Origin: Thermoplasmata archaeon
Lineage (GTDB): Archaea; Thermoplasmatota; Thermoplasmata; Lutacidiplasmatales; UBA184
Direction: 5' to 3'
DNA: 8,918 nucleotides
NCBI GenBank assembly: GCA_030038885.1
Contig: JASHQY010000093.1
Span: 1-8,918 of the forward strand
Positions 1-5,483 of this stretch are shown piece after piece. Below the pieces are notes generated by a model, which was not told the origin of the DNA, did no database searches, and saw only the letters and a program-made list of their open reading frames with translations. Positions within the stretch are counted from its first letter, which is position 1. Each line of letters begins with the position of its first letter. The position numbers were made by a program, and so were the translations under genes.

Positions 1-196
1 AATGGATTCCGTAGTAATCGCGGGTCAACATCCCGCGGTGAATGTGCCCCTGCTCTTTGCACACACCGCCCGTCAAGTCATCCGAGTTGGGTCGGAGTGA
101 GGGTGGCTCATCTGGGTCGCTCGAACTTCGGTTCAGCAAGGGGGACTAAGTCGTAACAAGGTATCTGTAGGGGAACCTGCAGATGGATCACCTCCT
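1..196 (+). rRNA. 16S ribosomal RNA, 3' end (partial, archaeal type)
   Basis: The stretch contains the universal decoding-site block TTGCACACACCGCCCGTC (about 57-74), the late conserved block AAGTCGTAACAAGGTA (about 148-163), and the 3' terminus GGATCACCTCCT (185-196), which carries the anti-Shine-Dalgarno sequence. The wording around the decoding site (GTGCCCCTGCTC before it, CAAGTCATCCGAG after it) is of archaeal rather than bacterial type, as I remember these sequences. The gene is cut by the window start. The exposed CACCTCC pairs with the GGAGG motifs found before ribH, both carboxyltransferase genes and the carrier gene in this window. No tRNA or 23S gene follows, so this 16S gene appears unlinked. 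The exact mature 3' end is inferred from the family consensus. Confidence 0.97.
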
Positions 197-197
197 A

Positions 198-213
198 CGA
201 ACGCCCGCGTTCG
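198..213 (+). other. Small inverted repeat just after 16S (possible rRNA processing or spacer hairpin)
   Basis: CGAACG (198-203) and CGTTCG (208-213) form a perfect 6-bp stem around a 4-nt loop, starting two bases after the 16S 3' end. It could be part of the trailer structure of the 16S precursor. Archaeal 16S normally pairs its leader with its trailer to form the processing stem, but the leader lies outside the window. In DNA this GC-rich, short stems also arise by chance. Confidence 0.3.
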
Positions 214-290
214 CGCGGCGCCGTTCGGGTCGCGATCCGACGTGCTGACCGTACGCGCGACGCTCTCCTTCCCCATCGGCCATCAACTCA

Positions 291-295
291 TTTTT
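291..295 (+). terminator. T-tract, possible terminator of the 16S transcript
   Basis: TTTTT is one of very few T-runs in this GC-rich window. It lies 95 nt after the 16S end and upstream of the TATA-like element of ribB. Archaeal termination typically occurs at T-rich tracts without needing a hairpin. The placement between an rRNA gene and an independent promoter fits, but the tract is short and is the only evidence. Confidence 0.35.
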
Positions 296-310
296 GGGTA
301 GTTACCACCA

Positions 311-318
311 TATTATTA
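311..318 (+). promoter_or_regulatory. TATA-like element for the ribBLCH operon
   Basis: TATTATTA is a strongly AT-rich octamer in GC-rich surroundings. Its centre is about 27.5 nt upstream of the ATG at 342, the usual distance from an archaeal TATA box to the transcription start. Transcription would then begin at or next to the start codon, giving a leaderless mRNA. No good Shine-Dalgarno precedes 342 (only a weak GGTG at 329-332), which agrees with this. Confidence 0.6.
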
Positions 319-341
319 CCTCCTCCCCGGTGGGCGACCCG

Positions 342-1073
342 ATGCTCGAGATGCCCCGGGCGCGCGCGGTGCCTGCGGTCCTCCGGCCGGCGGCCCGCGC
401 GCTCGCCGCCGGCGAGCCGGTCCTGATCTTCGACGCGCTCGACCGGGAGGGCGAGACCGACCTCGTGATTCTCTCCGAGATGGCGACCCCCGAGCTGGTC
501 CGCCTCCTCCGGCGCGACGCGGGCGGGTGGATCTGCGTCGCGATCTCCGACGAGCTGAGGGCCCGCCTCGGGCTCCCGTTCTACTCCGAGATGCTCGCGG
601 CCGCAGAGCCCGAGTACCCGGTCCTCGGGGCCCTCCGCCGGGAGGAGCTGCGCTACGACACCCGCAGCCCGTTCGGGCTGCACGTCCACCTCCGCGCGAC
701 GTACACCGGCATCCCCGACAACGACCGGGCGCTCGGGATCCGGGCGCTCGGCGAGCTCGCGCGCGACGCGGGCCGGCGGACCGACCGCGAGCTGCAGGCG
801 CGCTTCACGTCCGAGTTCAGCGCGCCCGGCCACCTCCCGATCCTCTGCGCCGCCCCGGGGCTCCTCGCCGAGCGAAAGGGCCATACGGAGCTCTCGATCT
901 CGCTCGCCCGGATGGCCCAGCTCTCGGAGTCGACGACCGTCTGCGAGATGCTGGGCGACTCGGGCGGGGCCCGGTCGCCGGAGGCCGCGCGGCGCTACGC
1001 CGAGGCGCACGGGTTCGAGTTTCTGGAGGGACGGACGCTGATCGGGGCCTGGCGGGCATGGTCGTCCGCGTGA
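342..1073 (+). CDS. ribB: 3,4-dihydroxy-2-butanone 4-phosphate synthase
   Basis: This cytosolic Mg-dependent enzyme converts ribulose 5-phosphate to dihydroxybutanone phosphate plus formate, giving the four-carbon unit for lumazine. From ATG 342 the product is 243 residues, close to the M. jannaschii enzyme. Visible family motifs are DALDREGETDLV (31-42, the acidic metal and substrate loop), RRDAGGWICVAIS (57-69), TGIPDNDRALGI (122-133), APGHLPIL (161-168), RKGHTELS (178-185) and CEMLGD (201-206). It is monofunctional, with no GTP cyclohydrolase II domain. The frame is open to TTG 294, but ATG 342 is preferred because a TATA-like box lies about 27 nt upstream; GTG 330 and ATG 351 are alternatives. 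The residues before PGH are Ser-Ala, where archaeal relatives I recall have Arg-Ser. It overlaps ribL by 16 nt and is the first gene of the flavin operon. Confidence 0.95.
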   Translation: MLEMPRARAVPAVLRPAARALAAGEPVLIFDALDREGETDLVILSEMATPELVRLLRRDAGGWICVAISDELRARLGLPFYSEMLAAAEPEYPVLGALRREELRYDTRSPFGLHVHLRATYTGIPDNDRALGIRALGELARDAGRRTDRELQARFTSEFSAPGHLPILCAAPGLLAERKGHTELSISLARMAQLSESTTVCEMLGDSGGARSPEAARRYAEAHGFEFLEGRTLIGAWRAWSSA

Positions 1074-1501
1074 TGGCGACGGGGGTCTTCGACCTCCTCC
1101 ACCCCGGCCACGTCTACTTCCTCACCGAAGCGCGGAAGCTCGGCGACGAGCTCGTGGTCGTCGTCGCGCGGGACCAGACCGCGCGCCGCCTGAAGCACGA
1201 GCCGTACGTGCCGGAGCACGTCCGGCGCGAGATGGTCGAGGCGCTGAAGCCGGTCGACCGCGCGATCCTGGGCTCGACGACCGACATCTACGAGACGGTC
1301 GTCCACGAGCGGCCGTCGATCATCGCGCTCGGCTACAACCAGGTGTGGAACGAGACCGAGGTCGAGCGCGAGTGCGCGCGGCGCGGGGTCCCGGTGAAGG
1401 TCGTGCGCCTGGGGCCGCTCCGCCACGACGAGCTCGCGACGCGGCGGATCGTCGAGCGGATCCTCGAGGTCTCCGGCCACCGGAACGAGGCGCCCCCGTG
1501 A
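1058..1501 (+). CDS. ribL: Archaeal FAD synthetase (FMN adenylyltransferase)
   Basis: This is a nucleotidyltransferase of the cytidylyltransferase-like family that transfers AMP from ATP to FMN to make FAD. The 147-residue product starts with a Rossmann-type strand and ATGVFDLLHPGH, giving the HxGH signature at H15-H18. GDELVVVVARD follows (29-39), then RREMVEALKPVDRAILGS (56-73) and a final LGYNQ block (91-95). The same layout is seen in M. jannaschii RibL. I chose ATG 1058 because ATG 1073 would cut into the first strand. The start lies inside ribB (16-nt overlap) with no strong ribosome binding site, so translational coupling is likely. The family also holds glycerol-3-phosphate cytidylyltransferases, but the flavin context favours RibL. 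Only one cysteine (C106) is present; the C-terminal cysteine pair I recall in M. jannaschii RibL is absent. Confidence 0.88.
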   Translation: MVVRVMATGVFDLLHPGHVYFLTEARKLGDELVVVVARDQTARRLKHEPYVPEHVRREMVEALKPVDRAILGSTTDIYETVVHERPSIIALGYNQVWNETEVERECARRGVPVKVVRLGPLRHDELATRRIVERILEVSGHRNEAPP

Positions 1502-1971
1502 GGAAGATCGGGATCGTCGACACGACGTTCGCGCGGGTCGACCTGGCGACGCCCGCGGTGCGCGCGCTGAAGGGCGCGGGCACCGGCTTCACGATCGTCC
1601 GCCGGACGGTCCCCGGCATCAAGGACCTCCCGGTCGCGTGCCGCCGGCTCTTCGCCGAGGAGCACGTCGATCTCTGCCTCGCGCTCGGGATGCCCGGGCG
1701 GGGGGAGTACGACCGGACGTGCGCGCACGAGGCGTCGCTCGGCCTACTGTTCACCGGCGTGCTCGAGGCCCGGCCGATCGTCGAGTGCTTCGTCTTCGAG
1801 GGCGAGGCGGCGACCCCCGCCGAGCTCGAGGCGCTCGCCCGTCGCCGGGCCGAGGAGCACGCGCTCAACGCCTACGCGCTCCTGTTCCGCCCCCAGGACC
1901 TCGCCCGCCGCGCGGGCTCCGGGCTCCGCCAGGGGTTCCCCGACGCCGGGCCGGTGCGCCCGCGCCGCTGA
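1498..1971 (+). CDS. ribC: Riboflavin synthase, archaeal type
   Basis: This enzyme catalyses dismutation of two 6,7-dimethyl-8-ribityllumazine molecules to riboflavin plus the ribityl pyrimidine. The archaeal form is unrelated to bacterial RibE and is a paralogue of lumazine synthase. The 157-residue product matches the family length and shows the hallmark blocks KIGIVDTTFARVD (3-15), RRTVPGIKDLPVAC (35-48), ALGMPGRGEYD (62-72), CAHEASLGLL (75-84), RRRAEEHA (115-122) and GLRQGFPDAGP (142-152). The start is GTG 1498, whose last two bases are the first two of the ribL stop codon (GTGA overlap). No clear ribosome binding site is seen, so it probably depends on ribosomes finishing ribL. Its product chemistry directly links it to ribH downstream. 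Confidence 0.96.
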   Translation: MRKIGIVDTTFARVDLATPAVRALKGAGTGFTIVRRTVPGIKDLPVACRRLFAEEHVDLCLALGMPGRGEYDRTCAHEASLGLLFTGVLEARPIVECFVFEGEAATPAELEALARRRAEEHALNAYALLFRPQDLARRAGSGLRQGFPDAGPVRPRR

Positions 1972-1980
1972 CATTCCACG

Positions 1981-1985
1981 GGAGG
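1981..1985 (+). promoter_or_regulatory. Ribosome binding site of ribH
   Basis: GGAGG lies 7 nt before ATG 1993 and is complementary to the CCTCC of the 16S 3' end in this same window. It fixes the ribH start and is one of four GGAGG sites with 7-8 nt spacing in the window. Confidence 0.85.
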
Positions 1986-1992
1986 ACGAACG

Positions 1993-2433
1993 ATGCCGAA
2001 GCGAACGAACGAAGGGAAGGGCGTGACGGTGGCGATCGCGGCGAGCGAGTACCATTTCGACATCGCGCGGCTGATGCTCGAGCGGGCGCAGGAGGAGATC
2101 GACTTCCTCGGCGCGACCCTCGGCCCGGTCGTGCGGACCCCCGGGGTCTACGACCTGCCGCTCGCGGCGAAGGCGCTGTTCGCCCGCGACGACGTCGACG
2201 CGGTCGTCGCGCTCGGCGCGGTGATCGAGGGCGAGACGCACCACGACGAGGTCGTGATGGGCCAGGCGGCGCGGAAGCTCCTCGACCTCTCGGTCGAGTC
2301 CGGGAAGCCGCTCGGGCTCGGGGTGTCGGGCCCGGGCGAGACCCGCCTCCAGGCGCAGGACCGGATCGAGAACGCCGGGAACGCGGTCCGGGCGGCGGTC
2401 AAGATGGTCCGGCGGCTGCGCGATCTGGGCTAG
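1993..2433 (+). CDS. ribH: 6,7-dimethyl-8-ribityllumazine synthase
   Basis: This enzyme condenses 5-amino-6-ribitylaminouracil with dihydroxybutanone phosphate (the RibB product) to form lumazine, the RibC substrate. At 146 residues it is the short archaeal type and would assemble into pentamer-based shells in the cytosol. Motifs are RTPGVYDLPLAAK (48-60), GAVIEGETHHDEVV (75-88) with the probable catalytic His at H84, and SGPGETRLQAQDR (112-124), whose R118 fits the phosphate-binding Arg. The first ten residues (MPKRTNEGKG) are a charged extension before the first strand. ATG 1993 is supported by GGAGG 7 nt upstream. It lies 21 nt after ribC and is the last gene of the operon. Its last 35 nt overlap the end of the convergent MFS gene. 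Confidence 0.96.
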   Translation: MPKRTNEGKGVTVAIAASEYHFDIARLMLERAQEEIDFLGATLGPVVRTPGVYDLPLAAKALFARDDVDAVVALGAVIEGETHHDEVVMGQAARKLLDLSVESGKPLGLGVSGPGETRLQAQDRIENAGNAVRAAVKMVRRLRDLG

Positions 2434-3769
2434 GCGACCGGCCCCCGGCACAGTAGGTCAGGCGGCGGACCTCGCCGAGGACCACGAGCCCGAGCGCGCC
2501 GGTCGCGAGCACGAGGACGCCCGCGACGAGGTAGACGAACGGGATCGAGACCGCGAGCGCGAGCTCGCCCGCGAAGAACGCGCCGAACGGGGCCGCCGCG
2601 AGGAGGAGGCCGAGGAGGACCGACAGGACGCGGCCCATCAGGCGCGCGGGGACCTTCGCCTGGACCGCGCTGAACAGCGGGATGTTGATCACCGACGACA
2701 CGAAGCCGACCGCGAACGACTCGGCGAGGGCGAGCGGGATCGAGCGCGTCAGCCCGAGCGCGAGCACGCCGGCGCCGAAGCCGAGCAGCCCGGCGAACAC
2801 GACACGGCCCGCCGAGCCCCGGATCTCGACCTTCCCGACGAGCACGGCCCCGACGATCGCCCCGAGCGCGATCATCGCGCCGAGGAACCCGTACGTCGCG
2901 GCGCCCCCGTGGAGCACCGAGCCCGCGTACGGCGCCCACAGGGCGAACGCCGCGTTCCCCGCGAAGTTCGTCACGAGGCCGATCGCGATCAGCTCGAGGA
3001 GGAGGCGCTGCGACCGGACGTAGCGCAACCCCTCGCGGAACTGGTCGGCGAACCGCCCGATCGTCGCGTCGGCCTCGGGCCGGCCGACCTCGGCCGAGAC
3101 CCGTGCGACGATCGCGGCCGCGGCGAAGAACGAGAGCGCGTCGTACGCGATCGGGATCGTCGGGCCGACGAGCGCGACGACGACCCCGCCGATCGCGAGG
3201 CCGGCGACCTGGTTGGTCGACGCGCTGAACGAGACGAGGCTGTTCGCGGTCGTCAGGTCCTCGCGGCCGACGGTCTGGGGGACGAGCGCCGTCGACGTCA
3301 CGCGGACGAGCTGCCCCCCGACGCCGAGCGCGAACACCACCCCGACGATCAGCGCAAGATCGGCCCCGTGCGTGAGCACGAGGGCCGAGAGGCCGGCGAC
3401 CAGGACCCCCTCGAGGACGTTCGTCCCGAGGAGGATCGCGCGGCGGGGCCACCGGTCGACGTAGACGCCGAGCACCGGACCGAGCACGACCGTCGGGACG
3501 ATCGCCGCGGTGACGACGACCGAGACCGCGAGCGCCGAGCCCGTGGTCGAGAAGACCAGCCAGAGGAGCGCGACGTCGAAGACGTAGTCGCCCGACTGGG
3601 AGACGAGCTGGGACGCCCAGAGGAGGAGGAACGGGCGGCTCGCGAACGCCCGTCGGAAGCTCGGTTTCGGCGGCGCGGGGCGCGACGCCCCGGCGGGGGT
3701 CGTCCCGCGCGCGCCGAGCGCCTCGTCGCTCACCCCGTTCCCCGGAGGCGGGACCCCGGTCGGGTCCAT
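2399..3769 (-). CDS. MFS transporter (MFS_3-like exporter)
   Basis: This is a predicted integral membrane protein of 456 residues. After a Pro-rich cytoplasmic N-terminus (1-37), hydrophobic segments begin near residue 46 and continue to about 432, compatible with 10-12 helices and a polar loop at about 223-255 dividing the two halves. The loop at GVYVDRWPRR (101-110) is the GxxxDRxxRR signature between helices 2 and 3 of the major facilitator superfamily. The overall look (SQLVSQSGDYVFDVAL near the start, ANSLVSFSASTNQVAG at 175-190) resembles the EntS / macrolide-efflux group, so export of a small molecule is the likely role; the substrate cannot be told. It starts 27 nt after the SCP2-like gene, with which it is probably cotranscribed. 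The start at ATG 3769 lacks a clear ribosome binding site, so the N-terminus is uncertain. The 3' end runs 35 nt into ribH. Confidence 0.88.
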   Translation of the reverse strand: MDPTGVPPPGNGVSDEALGARGTTPAGASRPAPPKPSFRRAFASRPFLLLWASQLVSQSGDYVFDVALLWLVFSTTGSALAVSVVVTAAIVPTVVLGPVLGVYVDRWPRRAILLGTNVLEGVLVAGLSALVLTHGADLALIVGVVFALGVGGQLVRVTSTALVPQTVGREDLTTANSLVSFSASTNQVAGLAIGGVVVALVGPTIPIAYDALSFFAAAAIVARVSAEVGRPEADATIGRFADQFREGLRYVRSQRLLLELIAIGLVTNFAGNAAFALWAPYAGSVLHGGAATYGFLGAMIALGAIVGAVLVGKVEIRGSAGRVVFAGLLGFGAGVLALGLTRSIPLALAESFAVGFVSSVINIPLFSAVQAKVPARLMGRVLSVLLGLLLAAAPFGAFFAGELALAVSIPFVYLVAGVLVLATGALGLVVLGEVRRLTYCAGGRSPSPDRAAAGPS

Positions 3770-3796
3770 CGAGGTTGCGCACCGGCGGTGACCACG

Positions 3797-4153
3797 TCAG
3801 AGGCCTACGCGCGAGCGCAGGTAGTCGAACGCGGTCTTTCCCTTCGCCGAGTGGGTCGTGACCTTCAGTTCGCCCGGCGGGATCGCCTCGCGCCGCTGCG
3901 AGCGGAGCGCGGCCTCGAGCCGCCGGAGCGGGACCTCGACCGTCACGTCCGGTGCGTCCGTGGCGCCGTCGCCGACGGCGACCCGGCCGTCCGGCGCGAC
4001 CCGCAGCGTCGCGGTCTCCTGTTCCGTGCGGAACACCCAGGTCTGCGGCAGGTACGCGCGGAAGATCCCGCCGAGCAGGCCCGTGAGACGTCGCTTCAGC
4101 TCGGGCTCCCACTGGCGTCCCGCGTCCGCGAGGAGGTCGACCAGCGCTCCCAT
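3797..4153 (-). CDS. Small SCP2-like (sterol carrier-type) domain protein
   Basis: The 118-residue soluble protein has no membrane segment. A helical N-terminus (1-33) is followed by YLPQTWVFRTEQETATLRV (34-52), then an acidic turn and APDVTVEVPLRRLEAAL (67-83), and ends in GKTAFDYLRSRVGL (105-118). This order of a strand with aromatic residues, a short ligand-binding strand, a helix and a final helix with a phenylalanine is typical of SCP2-type lipid-binding domains, but I assign it from pattern only. ATG 4153 is supported by a TATA-like box 26.5 nt upstream, which fits a leaderless start. It precedes the MFS gene on the same strand. The ligand is unknown; another small alpha/beta fold is possible. 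Confidence 0.7.
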   Translation of the reverse strand: MGALVDLLADAGRQWEPELKRRLTGLLGGIFRAYLPQTWVFRTEQETATLRVAPDGRVAVGDGATDAPDVTVEVPLRRLEAALRSQRREAIPPGELKVTTHSAKGKTAFDYLRSRVGL

Positions 4154-4176
4154 CGTCCGGGCGGAACGGGCGGACG

Positions 4177-4182
4177 CTTATA
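4177..4182 (-). promoter_or_regulatory. TATA-like element for the SCP2-like / MFS pair
   Basis: On the minus strand the sequence reads TATAAG, centred 26.5 nt before ATG 4153. It sits in the 43-nt gap between the single-cysteine gene and the SCP2-like gene. The spacing implies an mRNA starting at or next to the start codon. Confidence 0.6.
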
Positions 4183-4196
4183 CGGACAGGGGGGCG

Positions 4197-4640
4197 CTAC
4201 CGTCCGGCGAGGAACTGCCGCACGCGCGCGGGCGTGAAGTACTCCGGTCCGACCAGGCGGGCGCCGTCCGGGCGCACGAGCACCGGCAACAGATCCCTCG
4301 GCCGGACCCACCGGTCCGCGAGGGGCCCGCTCCCGGGGGATCCGTCGAGTTCGACGAGCGCCACCTGCTGACCGGCCCGCTCGGCGAGGACGAGGACGAG
4401 GTTCGCGCAGTCGATCGTCTCGGGCGAGAGGTGCCGGCCGGTCGGGCCGTCGGGGTCACCGGACGCAGGGGTTCCGGGCGGCGGGGATCGGTCGTAACTC
4501 CCGAGGAAGAGGATCGGCGGGAGGAACGCCCCCGACGCGCGCGCGAAGGAGAAGAGCTTCTGCGACGGGAGCGACGCGGGACCGGGGCCGGGCTCGCTCG
4601 CGACGAACAGGAGCAGCGTGCCCGGGGCCGGCGCCGCCAC
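4197..4640 (-). CDS. Uncharacterised protein, possible thioredoxin-like C-terminal half
   Basis: I do not recognise the family. The 147-residue frame has protein-like composition. A hydrophobic N-terminal stretch (LLLFVAS, 9-15) leads to a second one (AFLPPILFLGSYD, 38-50), then a Pro/Gly/Asp-rich segment (51-69). The last 70 residues follow the thioredoxin plan: a helix with the only cysteine (C78), a strand QQVALVELDG (91-100), LLPVLVRPDGARLVG (117-131) with a candidate cis-proline P119, and a final helix (137-147). A CxxC motif is missing, so dithiol redox chemistry is unlikely. The start GTG 4640 is chosen because a TATA-like box lies 25.5 nt upstream. It is divergent from birA and has its own probable promoter. 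It could also be a non-redox relative of the fold or, less likely, a chance frame. Confidence 0.55.
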   Translation of the reverse strand: MAAPAPGTLLLFVASEPGPGPASLPSQKLFSFARASGAFLPPILFLGSYDRSPPPGTPASGDPDGPTGRHLSPETIDCANLVLVLAERAGQQVALVELDGSPGSGPLADRWVRPRDLLPVLVRPDGARLVGPEYFTPARVRQFLAGR

Positions 4641-4662
4641 GCGGACCGGAGGGGCGCCTCGG

Positions 4663-4668
4663 GATAAG
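4663..4668 (-). promoter_or_regulatory. TATA-like element for the single-cysteine protein gene
   Basis: On the minus strand this reads CTTATC, centred 25.5 nt before GTG 4640. It is one of only two AT-rich patches in the 99-nt divergent region between this gene and birA. The other belongs to birA. Confidence 0.5.
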
Positions 4669-4712
4669 GAGGTTCGCTGGCCCCCGGCGCGCGAGCGGCG
4701 TCGGGAGCCGTC

Positions 4713-4716
4713 TTAA
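4713..4716 (+). promoter_or_regulatory. TATA-like element for the birA-carboxyltransferase operon
   Basis: TTAA within GTCTTAACC is the only AT patch near the birA start. Its centre is 25.5 nt before GTG 4740, which predicts a leaderless transcript beginning at that codon. The box is short and weaker than that of ribB. Confidence 0.5.
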
Positions 4717-4740
4717 CCGCCCGACCCTCGGGCGGTCGGG
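4717..4740 (+). repeat. Overlapping inverted repeats between the birA TATA box and start codon
   Basis: CCGCCCGA (4717-4724) and TCGGGCGG (4728-4735) form a perfect 8-bp inverted repeat around 3 nt. A second perfect repeat, CCCGACC (4720-4726) and GGTCGGG (4734-4740), overlaps it with a 7-nt spacer, so the two cannot pair at once. The block fills the interval between the TATA-like box and the start codon, where an archaeal repressor would block polymerase. If transcription starts at 4740 it is not in the mRNA, which favours a DNA operator over an RNA hairpin. No protein is known to bind it. Confidence 0.5.
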
Positions 4741-5483
4741 TGCGCTCCGTGGAGGCTCCGCGCGAGTGGTACGACGACCTGCCATCCACCCAGGACCGGG
4801 CGATCGAGCTCGCGCGCCGGGGTCGGCCCGCGGGCACCCGGGTCGTCGCTCGCCGTCAGAGCCGGGGACGCGGTCGGCTGGACCACGCCTGGGCGTCCCC
4901 GCCGGGGTCGCTCTACCTGTCGATCCTCCTGCCGGTCGCCCCGGAGCACCCGACGTGGCTTGCGCTCGCCGTCGGGGCGGAGCTCGCGGGCGCGCTCGAC
5001 GACCGGTGGCATCTCGGGCCCCGGCTGAAGTGGCCGAACGACCTCCTCCTCGAGGACCGGGAGGGTCGGGCCCGCAAGCTGTCGGGGATCCTCCTCGACC
5101 GCGTCGCCGGTGCCGAGTGCGCGGTCGCGGGGATCGGCGTGAACGTGCGGGTGCCGCCCGGGGGCCACCCGCCGGACGTCGTGGCGCGGACGACGTCGCT
5201 CGAGGAGTGGGTCGTTCCGTGCCCCTCGGTCGACGAGGTCGAGGCGGTGGTCGTCCCGGCCGCGCTGCGGGCGGCGGAGGCCCTCGCTGCGCCCTCCGGC
5301 GTCGAACGGATCCGCGCCCGCTGCCGCACGCTCCTGTTCGGGCAGGGACGGCCGGCGACCGTGGACGGCCGCCTCGAGGGCACGATCGACGGGCTCGGCC
5401 CCGAGGGGGAGCTCCTGCTCGACGTCGACGGCGAACGGATGACGATAAGAGCCGGTGACCTCCGCGTGGAGGGGATGGCATGA
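4740..5483 (+). CDS. birA: Biotin--[biotin carboxyl carrier protein] ligase
   Basis: The enzyme makes biotinyl-AMP and attaches biotin to the carrier-protein lysine. The 247-residue protein has the catalytic domain from the first residues: LPSTQDRA (14-21), the biotinyl-AMP loop SRGRGR (41-46), SPPGSLYLSILL (53-64), LKWPND (96-101) with the catalytic lysine K97, RKLSGILLD (112-120) and GIGVNV (131-136). A C-terminal SH3-like domain follows (about 200-243, GQGRPATVDG onward). There is no N-terminal winged-helix domain, so it should not act as the DNA-binding BirA repressor of E. coli. GTG 4740 is favoured by the TATA spacing; GTG 4749 would also keep all motifs. The ATGA overlap with the next gene (5480-5483) and the biotin enzyme subunits downstream show its substrate is the carrier at the end of this operon. 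Confidence 0.95.
   Translation: MRSVEAPREWYDDLPSTQDRAIELARRGRPAGTRVVARRQSRGRGRLDHAWASPPGSLYLSILLPVAPEHPTWLALAVGAELAGALDDRWHLGPRLKWPNDLLLEDREGRARKLSGILLDRVAGAECAVAGIGVNVRVPPGGHPPDVVARTTSLEEWVVPCPSVDEVEAVVVPAALRAAEALAAPSGVERIRARCRTLLFGQGRPATVDGRLEGTIDGLGPEGELLLDVDGERMTIRAGDLRVEGMA
5468..5472 (+). promoter_or_regulatory. Ribosome binding site of the 12S/PccB-type gene
   Basis: GGAGG lies 7 nt before ATG 5480, inside the end of birA. It supports 5480 as the start even though another ATG at 5475 lies in the birA frame. Confidence 0.85.

Noticed and set aside
294..341. Extending ribB to the TTG at 294 (16 more residues)
   Set aside because: The extension covers the TATA-like element at 311-318, has no family similarity and would need a rare TTG start. 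ATG 342 fits promoter spacing and family length.
197..341. A tRNA-Ala or the start of 23S rRNA in the spacer after 16S
   Set aside because: I found no GGTTCGAnTCC-like T-arm or acceptor pairing and no 23S start. Only small inverted repeats, a T-run and a TATA-like element are visible.
527..1057. Upstream extension of the ribL frame
   Set aside because: The translation before 1058 is Arg/Pro-rich nonsense inside ribB. The family begins at the strand before HPGH, matching ATG 1058.
2430..4112. A 560-codon minus-strand frame over the MFS and SCP2-like genes
   Set aside because: Its composition is Arg/Gly/Pro-rich without hydrophobic segments, whereas the overlapping frame encodes a clear multi-helix transporter with the MFS loop motif.
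4717..4735. Rho-independent-type terminator or riboswitch before birA
   Set aside because: No T-run follows the stem. The repeat sits between TATA box and start codon, so it would not be transcribed if the start is leaderless. An operator explains the position better.
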